A stretch of 62,000 nt of DNA from Mesostigma viride (GCA_009746045.1 RPFO01000333.1:529446-591445); one strand, 5' to 3'; positions 43,533 through 56,218 are shown, counted from the first letter of the stretch. Notes: a model not told the origin generated them from the letters alone. Numbers and translations: made by a program.

Positions 43533-44373
43533 GTTTCCACCTATGCCACTTCCGGCCGGTGGGGGGCCAAATATCGAATAGCCTCCGCCGTAGGAACGCT
43601 CGAATGCCAGGCAGGGGTTAGTACCAATAACGTAGCAAACAAAATTGTATAGTCAGCTCCAAAACTTGGGCAAACGTAAGCAATTCTGGCTATGGCTTCT
43701 GCGTGTCTACGAGTGTGTAAGCAAGCTGCCGTCTATAATTATGCAACATTTCTAATTAGGACCCGAGCCATTCAGCCCGCTCGTAGACAAAATTCCTGCC
43801 TGTTGCTTAGTACACACGAATCCCTTAAATATACTAACCGTTAATATATGTTTCGGTTTTAGTACTAGCCTGCCAGAGAGGCTCCGTGACCATGCCGTCC
43901 TTCCGCCCGAGTCGGAACTGAATCCTGGGCAAGCTTTCGTTGGTTATCTTGCCTAGATGCGGGCCTCTCAAGTCTCAAGCCCTCAACGCAGCCCGCAGGT
44001 GCAAGGACAGTGGACACACCCGGCGGAATCCTGCTGCGAGGGCAGCGAGGCCCCCCATTGCCTGACCGTTGCTCACTACAGGCAGTATAGACCTGTTTTT
44101 CTGCCAATGGCCACAGCGCAGTTATAATTTTTTTCAATTCTCAATTTACTTTTAATTGGAAAAGTGTCTTGCCAGCCGTCTTCAGTAATTTGCGGGAATT
44201 TTGCAGCCCGTAGCCAATGGGCCCAAGTTGATAAAGCACGGAAACCCCTGGCACCGTTGTTATGGCCATACTATGGTAATAAGGAATCCGAGGCTTCGCC
44301 TAGCCATTGCTTTCCGCAAAACCTCGACTTGGAGGTTATATCTCCCAGGGCTTTTGCAACTTAGGTTGTCACG
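43533..44373. promoter_or_regulatory. Divergent promoter interval between NME5 and SEC14-like genes
   Basis: 841 bp between two outward-facing ATGs; no transposon was recognised. The NME5 ATG lies in AAACATGG. An in-frame TAG lies four codons upstream of the SEC14-like ATG. Bidirectional function is inferred from layout. Confidence 0.5.
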
Positions 44374-47300
44374 ATGAGAACCTCAGAAGACTCAAAATCA
44401 CAGCTGGTTCACAAAAAGCGACCGGATCACGAGCACACTGGTGCTGTGGAGGTTTTTCGTGCAACGTTGACTGAAAAGGGATACATAAAGCCGCAGCACG
44501 ATGACTTCCTTCTGCAACGATTCCTGCAAGCGCGCGGTTTCGACCTGGAAAAGGCAACCGCCATGTTTATTAACAACCAGAAATGGCGAGAGGAATTTGG
44601 TGCGGACACCATTCTTGAGGTAATATAGCAGCGTGGGTGCTGAAACTTTCATTTCTATTCAGGTCTGGTAGCGCTTGTTGTTTAGCTATGGCAGGGCATC
44701 CGTCGCCATCGCAAGCTTAGTATGCCGCAACTCGTTCTTGCTGGATATCGTGGGGTAATTCGTGTATCGATACAAGGATTAGGTTAACTCCTTAAGCCGA
44801 CCGCGCTCATCCTCGAGATAGCGGCACCACGCCTTATTCGGTTCGATGATATATGCTGTGCTACACATCCAGCTATCTGCAGGGCTGTCCAAATTAATCT
44901 GCTTTTAGTTTTTTTTCGGATCGCCAATAGCAAAATTCTGAATTTGCAGTGCCCCATCCCATTTGTTTGTAGCACATTTGTCGTGTGCATGGTCACAAGG
45001 CTCAACAACCAGGTTGAAGGCTGCTGACTAAACAGGCGATTGAAAGTGTATATTCCACTCCTAGGCACACACATTTCTATGCACATGACACAAGCCCCAC
45101 GTTTGTTGAGGGCAGGCGTCACCAGAGTTCCTGTTGTGAGGAACTAGGTGCCAGGCTTGAACCAGCACAATGTTGCCAGGGTAGCGAGTGGCAGAGTTAT
45201 AGCGAATCATTGCCTGTCCAGGCACACAGGTCGCCAGGTCCGGTTCATCAGTGACTGTGCAGCATGATTATTTCTGTTTTTTGCAAAAATGTTTGGCTGA
45301 TCTGGTTCACAACTCCAGCCTGCATTTTTGTGTGGTATATCGAGTATCTCTAGCAGTGTAACCATCGTACAGAAACGGTGCTTGTCATCTCCTTGGATGG
45401 TATAACTGCCAAGAACTCTTTTGTCCTTGCTAGGACATGAGCACTGAGCATGTGCCCTGCTCACAGGAGCTGCGTGGCATTGTGTACACCGTTCATTTTG
45501 TTCAGATCTCTTTATTGATTTTTTGATGCATTTTTATCGGAACTTGTCTGTTGCATTAATTGAGCTAGATTTTGATGTTTCATTTGGATGAATGGAAAGT
45601 TTATTATGGCACGTGTCACAGTCTGAAATTTGCAGCACTAGATCGCACATACCTTGGTCATTACCCTTTCTTTTTCTATGTCAGGTATGGGAGGTACACT
45701 GTTACTATGTACCATTGTTCGCCAAATTTAATGGCTGGCGTTACCAACATGACACGTCTGGGTATCTGTCCTCTCCCGACAACATGTTGGATAACAGCAT
45801 TTACCATTCCAGGTAATTACAGGAAAGCATGGGCACCTGCGTGCCTTGTAGCAATTTAGGCATGCCACACTTCAGCATCGGTTTCCCCATTTAGCCTGTT
45901 TTGATGGCAATCATGTTTGCTACTGCATGGTAATAAGAATGGGTGATTTAGACATGGTGTCGCCAGTAAACGGCCAATGTTCTCTCCTTGGCCAATGTGG
46001 TTATCCTGTAAGCGTTCTGCTGGCTTTCTTCTCTGTCAATGGGAACGCAGCTCATTTTTCAACCTACCGGTTGGTTGCTTAAAAGCCCTAGTTGGTGGGC
46101 TGTCATTCGTGGCACTGGCATGCTGTGCTCTCGCCAAGGGAGCTTGGCCAACCTGCAGGGTGTATCCAGGAGTTGGACCTGGCAGTAGCGGGGTGCTCCA
46201 GTGGTCTCCACTTTCTGGTGTCTGTTGTTGCTCTTGTCATATGGGCGGGCCGGCAGCCTCTGGTTGTTTCAGTATGCACAGCTCTTGCCCCTGCTGCCCC
46301 TTGCGGTAGTGAGGCGGGTGCCAGGCCGTACAGGATGACACGTGCCGCATGCCAAGGCGATTCTTGGTTCGTGCTCGGCACTTTTGCTCTTGTTGGGCCT
46401 GCCACCATTGCTGTTACTGACTGCCGTGTTCAGCTCTAGTGCCGTCTTGTGTCGTGTCCTTGTTTGCCGTGTTGTGTTGATGTGCCACGGCACACTGACT
46501 CCTGGCATGCTTTTTGTCTCGCTCCCTGCGGCGGTGTGCATGCGTGTGCAGGACTTTGAGTACCCTGAGAAGGACCAGGTCAAGAAGTTCTACCCGCACG
46601 GCCACCACAAGACGGACAAGCGCGGCCACCCGATCTACATCGAGCACGTGGGCCGGCTGGACGTGAAGAGCCTGATGGAGGTGACCGACATGGACCGGCT
46701 GTTGCGCTACCACGTGCAGGAGTGGGAGCGGCTACTCAAGGTCAAGTTCCCAGCTTGCTCCCGCGCGGCGGGGCGGCGCATCGAGCAGAGCTTCACCATC
46801 CTCGACCTCAAGGAGATGAGCGTACGTTGGGAGGGGGCAGGAGCATATGAGGGGGGAGGGAAGATGGGCGTATGTGCGGGAGGGGAGATGAGCCTAAGGC
46901 GGAGGGGGGTGAGCGTATATGGGGGGAGGGGGGGTAAGGGGATGGGGGGGGGGAACGGGAAGATCAGTGTACATGGTGGGAGGGGGTCGACATAGGCATA
47001 TGGAGTAGTAGGGGCGGCCGGGTAAAATTGATGGGAGTGAGGGGCACTAGTTGAGCAGTGGTGGGGTGCAAAATGCGTGCAGCATGAGTGTAGGCATGTG
47101 CATAGTAGCAGGGTTGTGTGAGACTTTAACGGGCAATGGAGCGCGTCCCTGTTGTCTCTGCGGCTGGCATGGGGGCACTCCTGCGGACATAGAGCCCTCC
47201 ACGTTCGATCATGCTATGTGGGGCACCCTCTTCCTGCCCAACTTTGCACCGCGGTGTTCTCCCACTCCTGCAACCTTTCATTATCTGTGCCCATCGTTGG

Positions 47301-50300
47301 AAGGATGGTCTGCGCCCACCTGACCCCAGACAAGGCATGCACACCTGCTGTCTGCCGCGTGACCGCGTGCTGGCAACTGTACGTCTCGGCATGGAGCACG
47401 GCTTGGTCACTTGGCCTGTACCTGTAGCCGCCTATTGTTCCGTCTCACCTCCCCCTTGGCTAGCCTCTTTTGTTGCCGTCATGCCGTGAGTGCGACCGGG
47501 TTATATTTATTCAGCCTCAGCCTGTCCCCAACGCTGCTGCTGGTACTGGTGGTGCCGCTGCTGGTTGCGTGTGCGCAGGGCATGCTGAAGCTGTTCAAGA
47601 CATCCAAGGACTTCCTGCGCACCATCATGCAGGTGGACGCAGACAACTACCCGGAGGTAGGCGCGACCCCTCGCACGGCGGGCATGGCTCCTATCCACCG
47701 CATGGGCACCCGTGGTCACCGGGCCAGGCAGGGTATTGGCACATAAAGGGCACAGGGAGGGGGGGGGGGGGGGGGGAGGGGGTAGCCATCTTTGCAGGAG
47801 CCTTGCCAGAGCGATGCATCCGTGTAATTCAACGCGGCTTGCATGTTTCATGGTGGACGGTGACTGCCCATGGCACAAGGCTTGCTTCCCTGACCTCAGC
47901 GGGTAATGGGCAGGCATTGAGGGGCAGGCGTTCCCATCGCAGCGCGTGTGGACCGTGGCAGAGGCTGCATGAATCAACAGGCATCATCATATATGGCCTT
48001 GTTGCACTAAGAGCCATGCTTCAACCAAGCACAACCTGCTGTGCCCATGCATTTGGTGACCATCTTGGCAATAGTGAATGTCGGGTCATCGCAGCGCCGC
48101 GGGCAGTGCTCTCCCTATCGGCTTTCAACCACCGCTCCCCCGCCTTACGCACGAACCACCGCTCCCCCGCCTTACGCACGAGTTCCCCAAGCTGGTGCCA
48201 CGTATCTCTTCGCAACACACGACTGGGCCTGCTGTCTTGAACCAATGGCTACTTGTCGTCAGGTTGGACCTGTGGTGTGGCACGTCTTGGTCCTGTTGTC
48301 CTGGTTCAGTATAGTGGGCAGGCAATGTGTGCGCATGCCATGTCATGCCGCGGGTGCCATGTCATGACCCCTCCTGTCCACACATGGTGCTCATGGCTGG
48401 CCACCGCTTGCCACACAGCCCCTTGCGTCAGCTCCCAAGGGCTCGCCTCTTTGGGTACCTCTTTTCTAATGCACCTCATGCTTGATCCATGCACGGCTTC
48501 ATCATGGGTTGGCACGCATACTTGTGTGTGTGTGTGCGCGCTCACACATGTTTTGGGGGTTGTTCCCGCAGCACCTGTTCCGCCTCTTCATCATCAATGC
48601 ACCGTTCACGTTCAAGGGCGTGTGGTCCATCATCCGGCCATGGCTCGATGAGCGCACCGCCACAAAGATACAGGTGAGGTGAGGCACCGCCACAAGGGTG
48701 CAGGTGAGGCGTCACCACAGTCATCCAGGTGGAGGCCTGTATGGAGGGGGAGGAGAGTGTGCCACGTTCTTGCCGCATCGCACGGACAATAGCGGCTATG
48801 GGGTGGTCATTCTGAACTGCACAGCAGCGAGCTACGGACCGGGAGGCAGCCCATGCGGTACCCATGTAGCGTGTGCACGCGGATGTGTGCATGCTACTGT
48901 AGACTGAAGCCCCACGCATGAATCGGGAGTGCACCGCTGGACAGCTGGAGTCTGCCTGGATAGGCCATCATCGATCATCTTTGTTCTGCTTAGGCTTGCG
49001 TCCTGCCCACAGTGCATGCGGATGACTGGCTCGTGCCCAGCATCGATGGGGGCCTGCACAGCAAAGGAGTCTATAGGAGCCATTGGCAGGGTAGTCGGGG
49101 TGGTGGCACTGAAAACCACTCTACAGTAGCAGCTCTTGGGCATGCCCCACGGTATCTATAGTGAGCATGACGTATTTATTTTACTGTAGCGCGCAGTCTA
49201 GGGCAGCACAGCAAGCGGCGCATGCCCCCCCCAACACGTCTGCGCTTAGAGATACATGCATTTGGTTGTGTGCGCTGCGGTCGTGGCCAGGAATCATTCC
49301 TGATCCCATGGGCCCCTGGCCGATATCCTTTCCGCCATGGTACTTGCTTCGTGTCATGCCCCTCTCCCTCGTTATCTTCCCTTGTGTATGACCCGAACGT
49401 GGCCCCCCTTGGTTGCCCCATGGACTCTGCGTCGAACCCTGGCAGGTGTTCACGCACAACGGCACCGAGACGCTGCTACAATATGTGGATGCCAAGTGAG
49501 TCACCGTGCCCATGGGTGCTAGCATGCTGGTGGATGGTATCTTCCGTGATGGCCTGTGGTCGCATGCACAGGACGGTTGCAGTGGGGAGGCGCTTGCCAC
49601 ATCCATGGTCAGGACAGATCGCCGAAGCAATGCCGCAGGCATGGACCGCCTGCTAGGATGCAGCTTATGTGATACCTGCAGGGTGTTTGCCACCACATGG
49701 GGATGCAGCAGCCCGTGTACCAACCAGCTGATGGTGGATGGTGTCTGCCCTGGGCTTACCGGAATACAGGGCATGCAGGGGATTAGGGTAGCAAGGTCCA
49801 TGCGTGCCAGGGAGGCGTCTGCATTAGCAGCGCTGCTGCTTCCCTGCAGCAATCTTGCCCTCAAAGCGGCAGCTTCCCCGGCGTTTCTCAACCTTCCTCA
49901 CCCGTAGCAGTGTGTTTCCTCGCAGGTCATGGCTCAAGCCAGCACATGTGGCCTTCGTCTGACCCCGCTGCATGTGTTTCTGGTGGGTGGTCCGTCCTGG
50001 TTTGCTCTCTGACGTGAGCGTGTAGTTAGGGTACCACATAGCACCAGGGTGCAGTGACTGTCAGGCCACTGGATGACTCATTTGTTGTACAGCACGAGAT
50101 CCGTGCGCGTTTCTACCTACTGTCTGCCTGCGCCATTGGATGGATAGCCAACGCTGCCGGAAGGGCCGCCACCCCGAATCCTACCTATACCCCGTTGCTA
50201 GTATGCCTCGACATTAGTATGTGGCTGGCCTGGCATTCGCGCCAGTATGTGGCTGGCCTGGCCTTCGCTCCAGTATATGGCTGGCCTGGCCTTCGCTCCA

Positions 50301-53210
50301 GTATGTGGCTGGCCTGGCCTTCGCTCCAGTATGTGGCTGGCCTGGCCTTCGCTCCAGTATGAGGCTGGCCTGGCCTTCGCTCCAGTATGAGGCTGGCCTG
50401 GCCTTGCCGCAGGCCAGGCTTGTTCCTATTCCCTGCCTGTTGGCAACCCACGCGTCCCATAGCGTCTGCCTGCTTGCGCACACGTGCCCACCACGCCCAC
50501 TGCGGGAGCATGGCGGCACACGCGTGGACGGCCAAAATCCTCGGCTGTCTGCACCAAGTCACCTGGCACATATGAGTCTCCTGAGCTCACGAATAATGCA
50601 CTCTGTGCTCGCCCCCCTTGCTGCCACCCTGGCCGCACCGCAGCAACCTGCCTGCCGAGCTGGGTGGCAATTGCCAGTGCCCAGGTGGCTGCATCAACTC
50701 GGACGAGGGGCCCTGGAGGGACCCTGCCTACTTGCAGGCCTCGTCAAGGGGCGCCACGGAAGAGGTGAGTGCCCAAGATTTATGTTTTGGTACCATACAT
50801 CTCTGACTTTTGCACGTAGTGTGGCGGCCATGCACAATGCGGTTTGTGTGTGTGTTTTGTGCGTAGCTCTCGCCCCTTATTGCCCCCCTCCCCGCCCCCC
50901 AGACACGGTCGGCCTTCCCAAGCGGCTACCAGTGGGTAAATTCACGCCTCAGCTTGGTGCCACGGCGTCTGCTAACGCGCTCCACCCGCACGTGTCCCCT
51001 GCGCGTTGCCCACACTGCAGTCCCTGGAGGCGGAGGGCGAGGAGAGCACGACGGGCACGGCGGCAGTGCGCAGCCTGGCGAGCAATGGCCCCTCCCTCAC
51101 CGACCGCTCGGCATCCTTCTCGCGCGTGGAGCACCTGGAGCTGCAGGTGTCGGCTATCAAGATGGCGCTGGAGACGCAGCATGCGGTGCTGCCCTCCAAG
51201 CGCAGCAGCCTGGCAGGGCTGGTCATCCCGCCGCCCAAGGACGAGCAGGGCGAGGGCAGCGAGGGCGACGGCAGCCCGTTCCGCACGCCGCAGAGCGAGC
51301 GCGACTTCTTCGACTCACGCGCGAGCTTCAATGAGCACGGCGTGCCGACTGCCATTGTCACCGTGCCCACCACGCTCATCAACGCGGTGGATGGCCTCCG
51401 GCAGCGCGTGGACCTGGAGGAGGCCGCCACCAAGGCTGCGCTGCTGGTGCGTGCCGGCTGGTGTATGCGCACGCATGCACGCATGCGCCCCCACGGGACC
51501 ACACACACAGGCTCGCATACACACACATGGGGGAGGATGCATGTGCCGGGGGGGCAAAGGGGGGGGAGGGGCAGCGGAGGCGGTTGTTGCCGGTAGACGT
51601 CTGGTACTGTGCAGCCAGGGGGTTACGGTGGCCAGCAGCGGCTGCATCCTTTATGAGGCGGCTGCCCCGCTTGAATGTGTGAGACTGCGATGGAAGGCAT
51701 GCCTGGTGATGGGGTATTATTGTCACGGCTACTATGGGAGCATCGCAGCCATGCATGAGAGGTATGAGATGGGGGGTGGCATGCACACCATGTCTTAGCG
51801 AGCCTTTAGGAGCACAGCCGAGCAAGCTCTGGTAGGCAAGCCATGGTTGCCACTGGTGTTGATTCCTACTTTTCTCGTGTGGCGTGGGGGAGAAGAGGGC
51901 TGGCTCTTGTGACCTCCGTTTCTAGCTGATGCGGTCCACAAAGCAGGCAAGTGGCATTTTTTTGCAGCACTTTCTGCCCTTGCGGCTGTCCATCCTGCTA
52001 GGCCAACACTGGCCACCAGCCATGCTGGTCAAAGCAGTAGGCGAATCAATGCGCCTGCGCGGTAACATTGGGTCTCCACGTGTGTGCCCCCCCCACGTAC
52101 TGATGCCCCGCATTTGGGCACGCCGCGACTGCACACGCGAGCAGGAGCAGGTGGCTTGTAGACGCAACACCCTTACGCTGCGGCCGCACTTGGGCCTGGC
52201 GCATCCCTTACGCTTGACGCCTGCCATCCTGCCTGCATGTGTGTCTTGTGCTCACTGCTGCCCCCTGCTGTGGACCAATGCAGGAGATCAACGCGCGGCT
52301 GCACGAGATGGGCACACAGATCCAAGCGCTGCAGCGCATCACACAGGTGAGGATCATTCATCAGCCATGAATCACACAGGTGAGAACCGCTGCGTAGGCC
52401 CTGCCGTGGTCCCGTACACCGCTGCCCTGGCGCTGGTGGCCCCACCGCGGTGTGTTGGTTCTACTGGGCAACCACCAAGCTGGTGGCGGCAACACGCCTG
52501 AGCGGCTGATTCCATTTACTGTGTCATGCATGTGTGTGAGCGTGCACCCATGCGGTGGCCGCCACAGACATGTAACGGCAATGCCCTCTTTGTTCGTCGT
52601 ACGTCTACGATATCCTACGGGCGGTGTCTTACTGGAATGTCATGTAACCCTTTTTCCCCCTCTAGAAATGTATGGGCCATACGGGTGATGGACGGGATGC
52701 CGAAAGACCCCATCAGGACCACCCTAATTGGCTGTTCGGCTTCGTCACAAATGCTAGCATCATGGGGTCTGGAGGATGGGTCCAGTACATCCCACACGTT
52801 TTGCAGACGGACATTTTGAATTGTTCCATAAGCCCTCTGCTGTCTCCCCGCTGCTGTACCTTGCCCACCTTGCACTTGCCAAGAGGGGCCCATGGGGTGA
52901 GCCATGCAGTGGCAAAGGTGACATGAAGTCTTTGACCGGTGGCATGTTCTCTGGTTTACTCGGTTGCTGGGCACCTCGCTGGCATGCTTCGCATGGGTGG
53001 CCCCCACCCTACTCACCAGACCTCACGTATCCCAATGTTCCTCCTTGCTCATGTCTTGTGGCCCACGGCCGTGTTCTTGGCTTAATCTGTATGGCGTGCT
53101 GTGCATGCTACACCCTGGCTTGTGCGTGTGTTGGACAGGAGCTGCAAGAGGAAGCAGACGCCGCGCGGCTGCGGCGCAAGGCCAAGGGCAGCTGCTGCTG
53201 CATCTCGTGA
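44374..53210 (+). CDS. SEC14-like phosphatidylinositol transfer protein with CaaX-type C-terminus
   Basis: Nine exons join in phase: 44374-44619, 46552-46821, 47579-47656, 48572-48673, 49446-49495, 50644-50764, 51021-51446, 52284-52346 and 53139-53210 (TGA), giving 475 aa. The CRAL-TRIO N-terminal helices (~20-80) read DDFLLQRFLQARGFDLEKAT...NNQKWREEFG. The SEC14 lipid-binding domain (~83-265) includes KTDKRGHPIYIEHVGRLDVK, FTILDLKEMS, DNYPEHLFRLFIINAPFTFK and LPAELGGNCQCPGGC. This matches plant and yeast Sec14/SFH proteins, which exchange phosphatidylinositol and phosphatidylcholine at Golgi or plasma membranes. The C-terminal ~190 residues are Ser/Glu-rich, then helical (ARLHEMGTQIQALQRI, ELQEEADAARLRRKAK). 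They end GSCCCIS, a CaaX-like CCIS preceded by two cysteines and basic residues, suggesting prenylation or palmitoylation in place of the nodulin-like tail of some plant SFH proteins. Intron 1 is 1.9 kb. Confidence 0.94.
47757..47785 (+). repeat. Poly-G tract in SEC14-like intron 3
   Basis: GGGAGG followed by a long G run, sense-strand G-rich. Similar G/A-rich sequence starts directly after the exon 2 donor (46822-46990). Confidence 0.9.
50217..50404 (+). repeat. 28-bp minisatellite in SEC14-like intron 5 (~7 copies)
   Basis: Unit contains TGTGGCTGGCCTGGCCTTCG. Copies vary by one or two bases. Confidence 0.95.
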
Positions 53211-53304
53211 GAGCGGCCCTGTTGGAACACGACAAAACTACGTCTGCTTGGCGCGCATGCTTGGTTTGTTTGGCATGCAAGCCAAATGAATCTGGTGTGA
53301 TCAT

Positions 53305-53310
53305 TAATAA
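53305..53310 (+). terminator. Candidate poly(A) signal of the SEC14-like gene
   Basis: AATAAA 95 bp after the stop codon. No transcript evidence; such hexamers occur by chance in AT-richer DNA. Confidence 0.4.
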
Positions 53311-53673
53311 ATGTGGATTCATTCCAGTATTAGCCCAGGTGGCAAGTTACCCGTGGAATTTCTAACAGGTGCGTGATACACTGGGACTGACTACGTGGGC
53401 ATATTTGCCTTGAAGTTTTGGGGGAAGCTTCCTGTGGTCAGGAGCCTCCCACTTTTCAGGCCTGCAATGTTGTCATGGAATTTATTCTGCAGGCTATCAT
53501 GTCAGGCCAACACGCCGCTGCAAAGGCAATCCGGCCTGCATTTTCATTACGTTAGGTTAACCATGTTTATGTGATTAAATTATATCAAGATATTGCAAGT
53601 AATTCCATAACCTTTTGTGCCCATGCATGTTTCATTCATTCATCAAGTTTTTCAATGATTGGAAACAGCAATA
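53311..53673. other. Intergenic, nothing recognised
   Basis: AT-richer sequence between the SEC14-like gene and the ORF1-only element. Confidence 0.5.
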
Positions 53674-53686
53674 ACTGCACTTGCAT

Positions 53687-55645
53687 TAATTAATTAATTA
53701 ATTATCAACATCACTCCGTTGGGAGTAGATGTAGCACATAGCCCTGAGAAGGGGCATATGGCTTTTAATACATTCTAGGCTACTTCATGCAAGGGTGGGA
53801 ATGTAAGCTACCCCTGCTCTAGGTGCACCAAGGCACCTGCACCCTCATGATGTATCGCGCTATGCCCAGTTAAGGGGGAGCGTGGCATGTGGGGGAAGAT
53901 CATCATGGCTATACAGGAGCTATGGCATGGCTTCTCAGCAGAGAGTGACTCCCTGCATGGGCACAACATTACTAAATAAGGCTAGGCATCGTCTGGAGTG
54001 TGGCTCATCATAGGCACACATGTACATGACTAAAAAGGCTAGGCCTCAGCTGGTATAGTGCCTGTAGTAGGCGGGCATGTACAAGGCCACTGTCTAACTA
54101 TTCTACACTACTGCTGTATTCCCCTAGGCTGGGGCTGGAGTTGCTGGGGCCGCGGTGGTCGAGGGGGTCGCTTGCCAGGGCTTGTGGCCGACGTAGATGG
54201 CCGCCCCCTTCCAGTACACCGGCTGGCCCGCCTTGGTCTGCCGGAGCTGGGTGTAGGTCGGCCATAGCTCCCGTCGCCGTTGTTGCTGTGCCAGGGTCAA
54301 GTCGTCGTCCACGGTGAAGGGAGTATTCGCGAGCCGCTTGCGGCGTCTGAGAAACGAAATCTTGTCCGCTGGGCTATCAAAGATGAGAAGAAGCGGAGGC
54401 GCCCCTGCCTTACCCCGCGCGCGGGGAGGCGGTGGGCGGTCAGCTTGATCTCACCAAGAAGGCCCATGCGTGCAAGGATTTTGCTCTCAAACGCACGTGC
54501 AAGCTTCTCGGAATTCTCACCTTCTTCCATGTCCAAGTTCTTGAGTATGGCGTTGAGGCTGCGCTTGTCGAGCTCGGCCTCCTCGCGGAGGTCAAGCGTC
54601 TGCCGCTGGAGCTGGGCTGCGACGGCGGAGGTGGTGGAGGTGGTATGTTGCTTAAGCATGTCCGCCCAGGTCGTGATGGGAGGAGCATCGCCGGCCAGGC
54701 CCGCCGGGGCTGGCTTGGCGGCAATGTCCTTCACTGCCTGGGCGGTGAGGCCTGCTGTGTTCTGCAAGACCTCGATAGCGATTGCATTATCCTTGAGGCG
54801 CTGGTCGATGTCACGGAGCTGGGCGGTGATGGAGTCGGTGGAGGGGGGGGGGTGGAGGCGAGGAGGGTGGCGGTGGCGGTGGGGATGGTGGGAAGCTCAG
54901 CAGCCAGCGTGCCGCCAATTGCCGCCACAGCTGCTGCAAGAGGGGTCACGTGCTGCTCGAAAGCTTCCTTGAGGAGGGTGCGGATGGAGGCTTCGGAGGG
55001 GAAGGGGGGCGGTTTGGGAGTCCAGATCTCGGATTCGGAGCGTCCAACAAGGGAGCAGAGGGCGAAGCGTTGGAGCTTGGGGCGACTCATGCGGTGGATG
55101 ATTGGGAGAGCCTCGGCGGGGTCGACAAGCCGGCCATCACCAGGCCAGCGTCCACGGTTGTGGGACGTGAGGTGCACGCACAGGGCTAGAAGCGAGGCGT
55201 GATTGCCGAAAAACAAGTCTTCCATGAACCAACCGGCGCTGCGTTGCCAGAAGCCGGGGCTGTTGATGTCAAAGGAGCGCTCTTCCCAGGGCGGCTCAGC
55301 AGAGCGACTGCGCTTAGGTTCAGGCGATGCTGATGGCGAGGCGAGCCCGGAAGGCTGGGCGAGCACCAGTGCACTACTAGTGTCACCGTTGCCATCTGGG
55401 CCGGTTGGCGAAGCTGCAGCCGAGGCTGCAGACGTATTTTCATTGCTAAGCGCAGCCGCCAGGCTGCGTTGCGTCGAGAGGCGTTTGCTCATCGTATATT
55501 GCGTAATAGCGTCGGAAAATTATATCAGCATGTGCGTCTTAGAAAGACGAAGCGATTGTGATATTCACAGCTGAATTCGGCGCTCAAACGTGAAAGTTAT
55601 GAGCTCCGACAGCCATGGCTACCTCGTGGCTCGTGGCATAGCTCC
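53687..55645 (-). mobile_element. Complete ORF1-only LINE derivative (HAL1-like), 1959 bp
   Basis: Flanked by a 13-bp TSD ACTGCACTTGCAT (53674-53686 and 55646-55658). On the minus strand it has a 5' UTR (starting GGAGCTATGCCACGAGCCAC), one ORF1, a ~0.43-kb 3' UTR and a TTAATTAATTAA tail. No ORF2, endonuclease or RT sequence exists between the intact ends, so the unit inserted as an ORF1-only element. In mammals such units are called HAL1; the parallel here is structural. Confidence 0.83.
54130..55492 (-). pseudogene. L1-type ORF1 of the HAL1-like element (two frameshifts)
   Basis: Begins MSKRLSTQRSLAAALSNENT at 55492. It has a Pro/Ser-rich N-terminal region, PKLQRFALCSLVGRSESEIW, a helical region (AQLRDIDQRLKDNAIAIEVL...GLTAQAVKDIAA) and ELDKRSLNAILKNLDMEEGE. 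An RRM-like part (EKLARAFESKILARMGLLGE) and the C-terminal domain DDDLTLAQQQRRRELWPTY...QPVYWKGAAIYVGHKPWQ follow. One frameshift lies at a C run near 54843-54853 (possible sequencing slip), another near 54350. Restored length would be about 450 aa. L1 ORF1 proteins are RNA-binding chaperones. Confidence 0.82.
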
Positions 55646-55699
55646 ACTGCACTTGCATCACACCGGCATAGCTGGTGCCTGCATGGGTGCATACAGAGT

Positions 55700-55790
55700 A
55701 GGTACGGCAGCGCTAACAGCAGGCTCGAGCTAGGTACCATATTGGTCTGGATTCTTCCAGAAATTTCTGGCCTTCGGTGGTTCTCTGTTT
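55700..55790. repeat. Degenerate copy of the short-module flank
   Basis: GGTCTGGATTCTTCC followed by an AAATTTCTGGCCTTCGGTGG stretch is an aged match to the 32805-32850 sequence. Confidence 0.5.
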
Positions 55791-55822
55791 GGGAAATGAA
55801 ATGAAATTAAATTATATAACAT

Positions 55823-56218
55823 GACTCCGTTGGGGGATCATATGTAGCACATTAATTAATTAATTAATTAATTAATTAATTAATTAATTAATTAATTAGA
55901 CTCGTGCTCCCGTTGGGGAGTCACGGAGCATTAACCCCAATGGATGGATGGATGGGTGCAAACAGTCCTACCGGTCTAATCTATCTACATCAGCTACCTA
56001 CGACATCTATCTAACAGAATTCTAACTACAACATCTATCTAGACAGCCGCATGCACGCTGCCCTAGGGGAGCTGTCTGGCGTGCCTCCCACGGGTTTGCA
56101 CACGCGGGCGCTTCCCCACTGGGGGGGGCTCGTTGTCCTCTATGACCTGGGCCCACTTGGCCTTGTCCATCATCTTCTTCCATCATCGCCATGCGTCCAG
56201 GCATAGTTGTCTATCTAT
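55823..56218 (-). mobile_element. Stacked 3' ends of family-A and family-C retroelements
   Basis: 55823-55850 is a stub of the family-A 3' end (ACTCCGTTGGGGGATCATAT). A long ATTA run (55851-55898) is followed by the family-C end with CTCCCGTTGGGGAGTCACGG and the minus-strand peptide KKMMDKAKWAQVIEDN (56175-56130). Confidence 0.75.

Noticed and set aside
43303-43581. Plus-strand 92-codon frame opposite NME5 exon 1
   Set aside because: Antisense shadow of a conserved NDPK exon.
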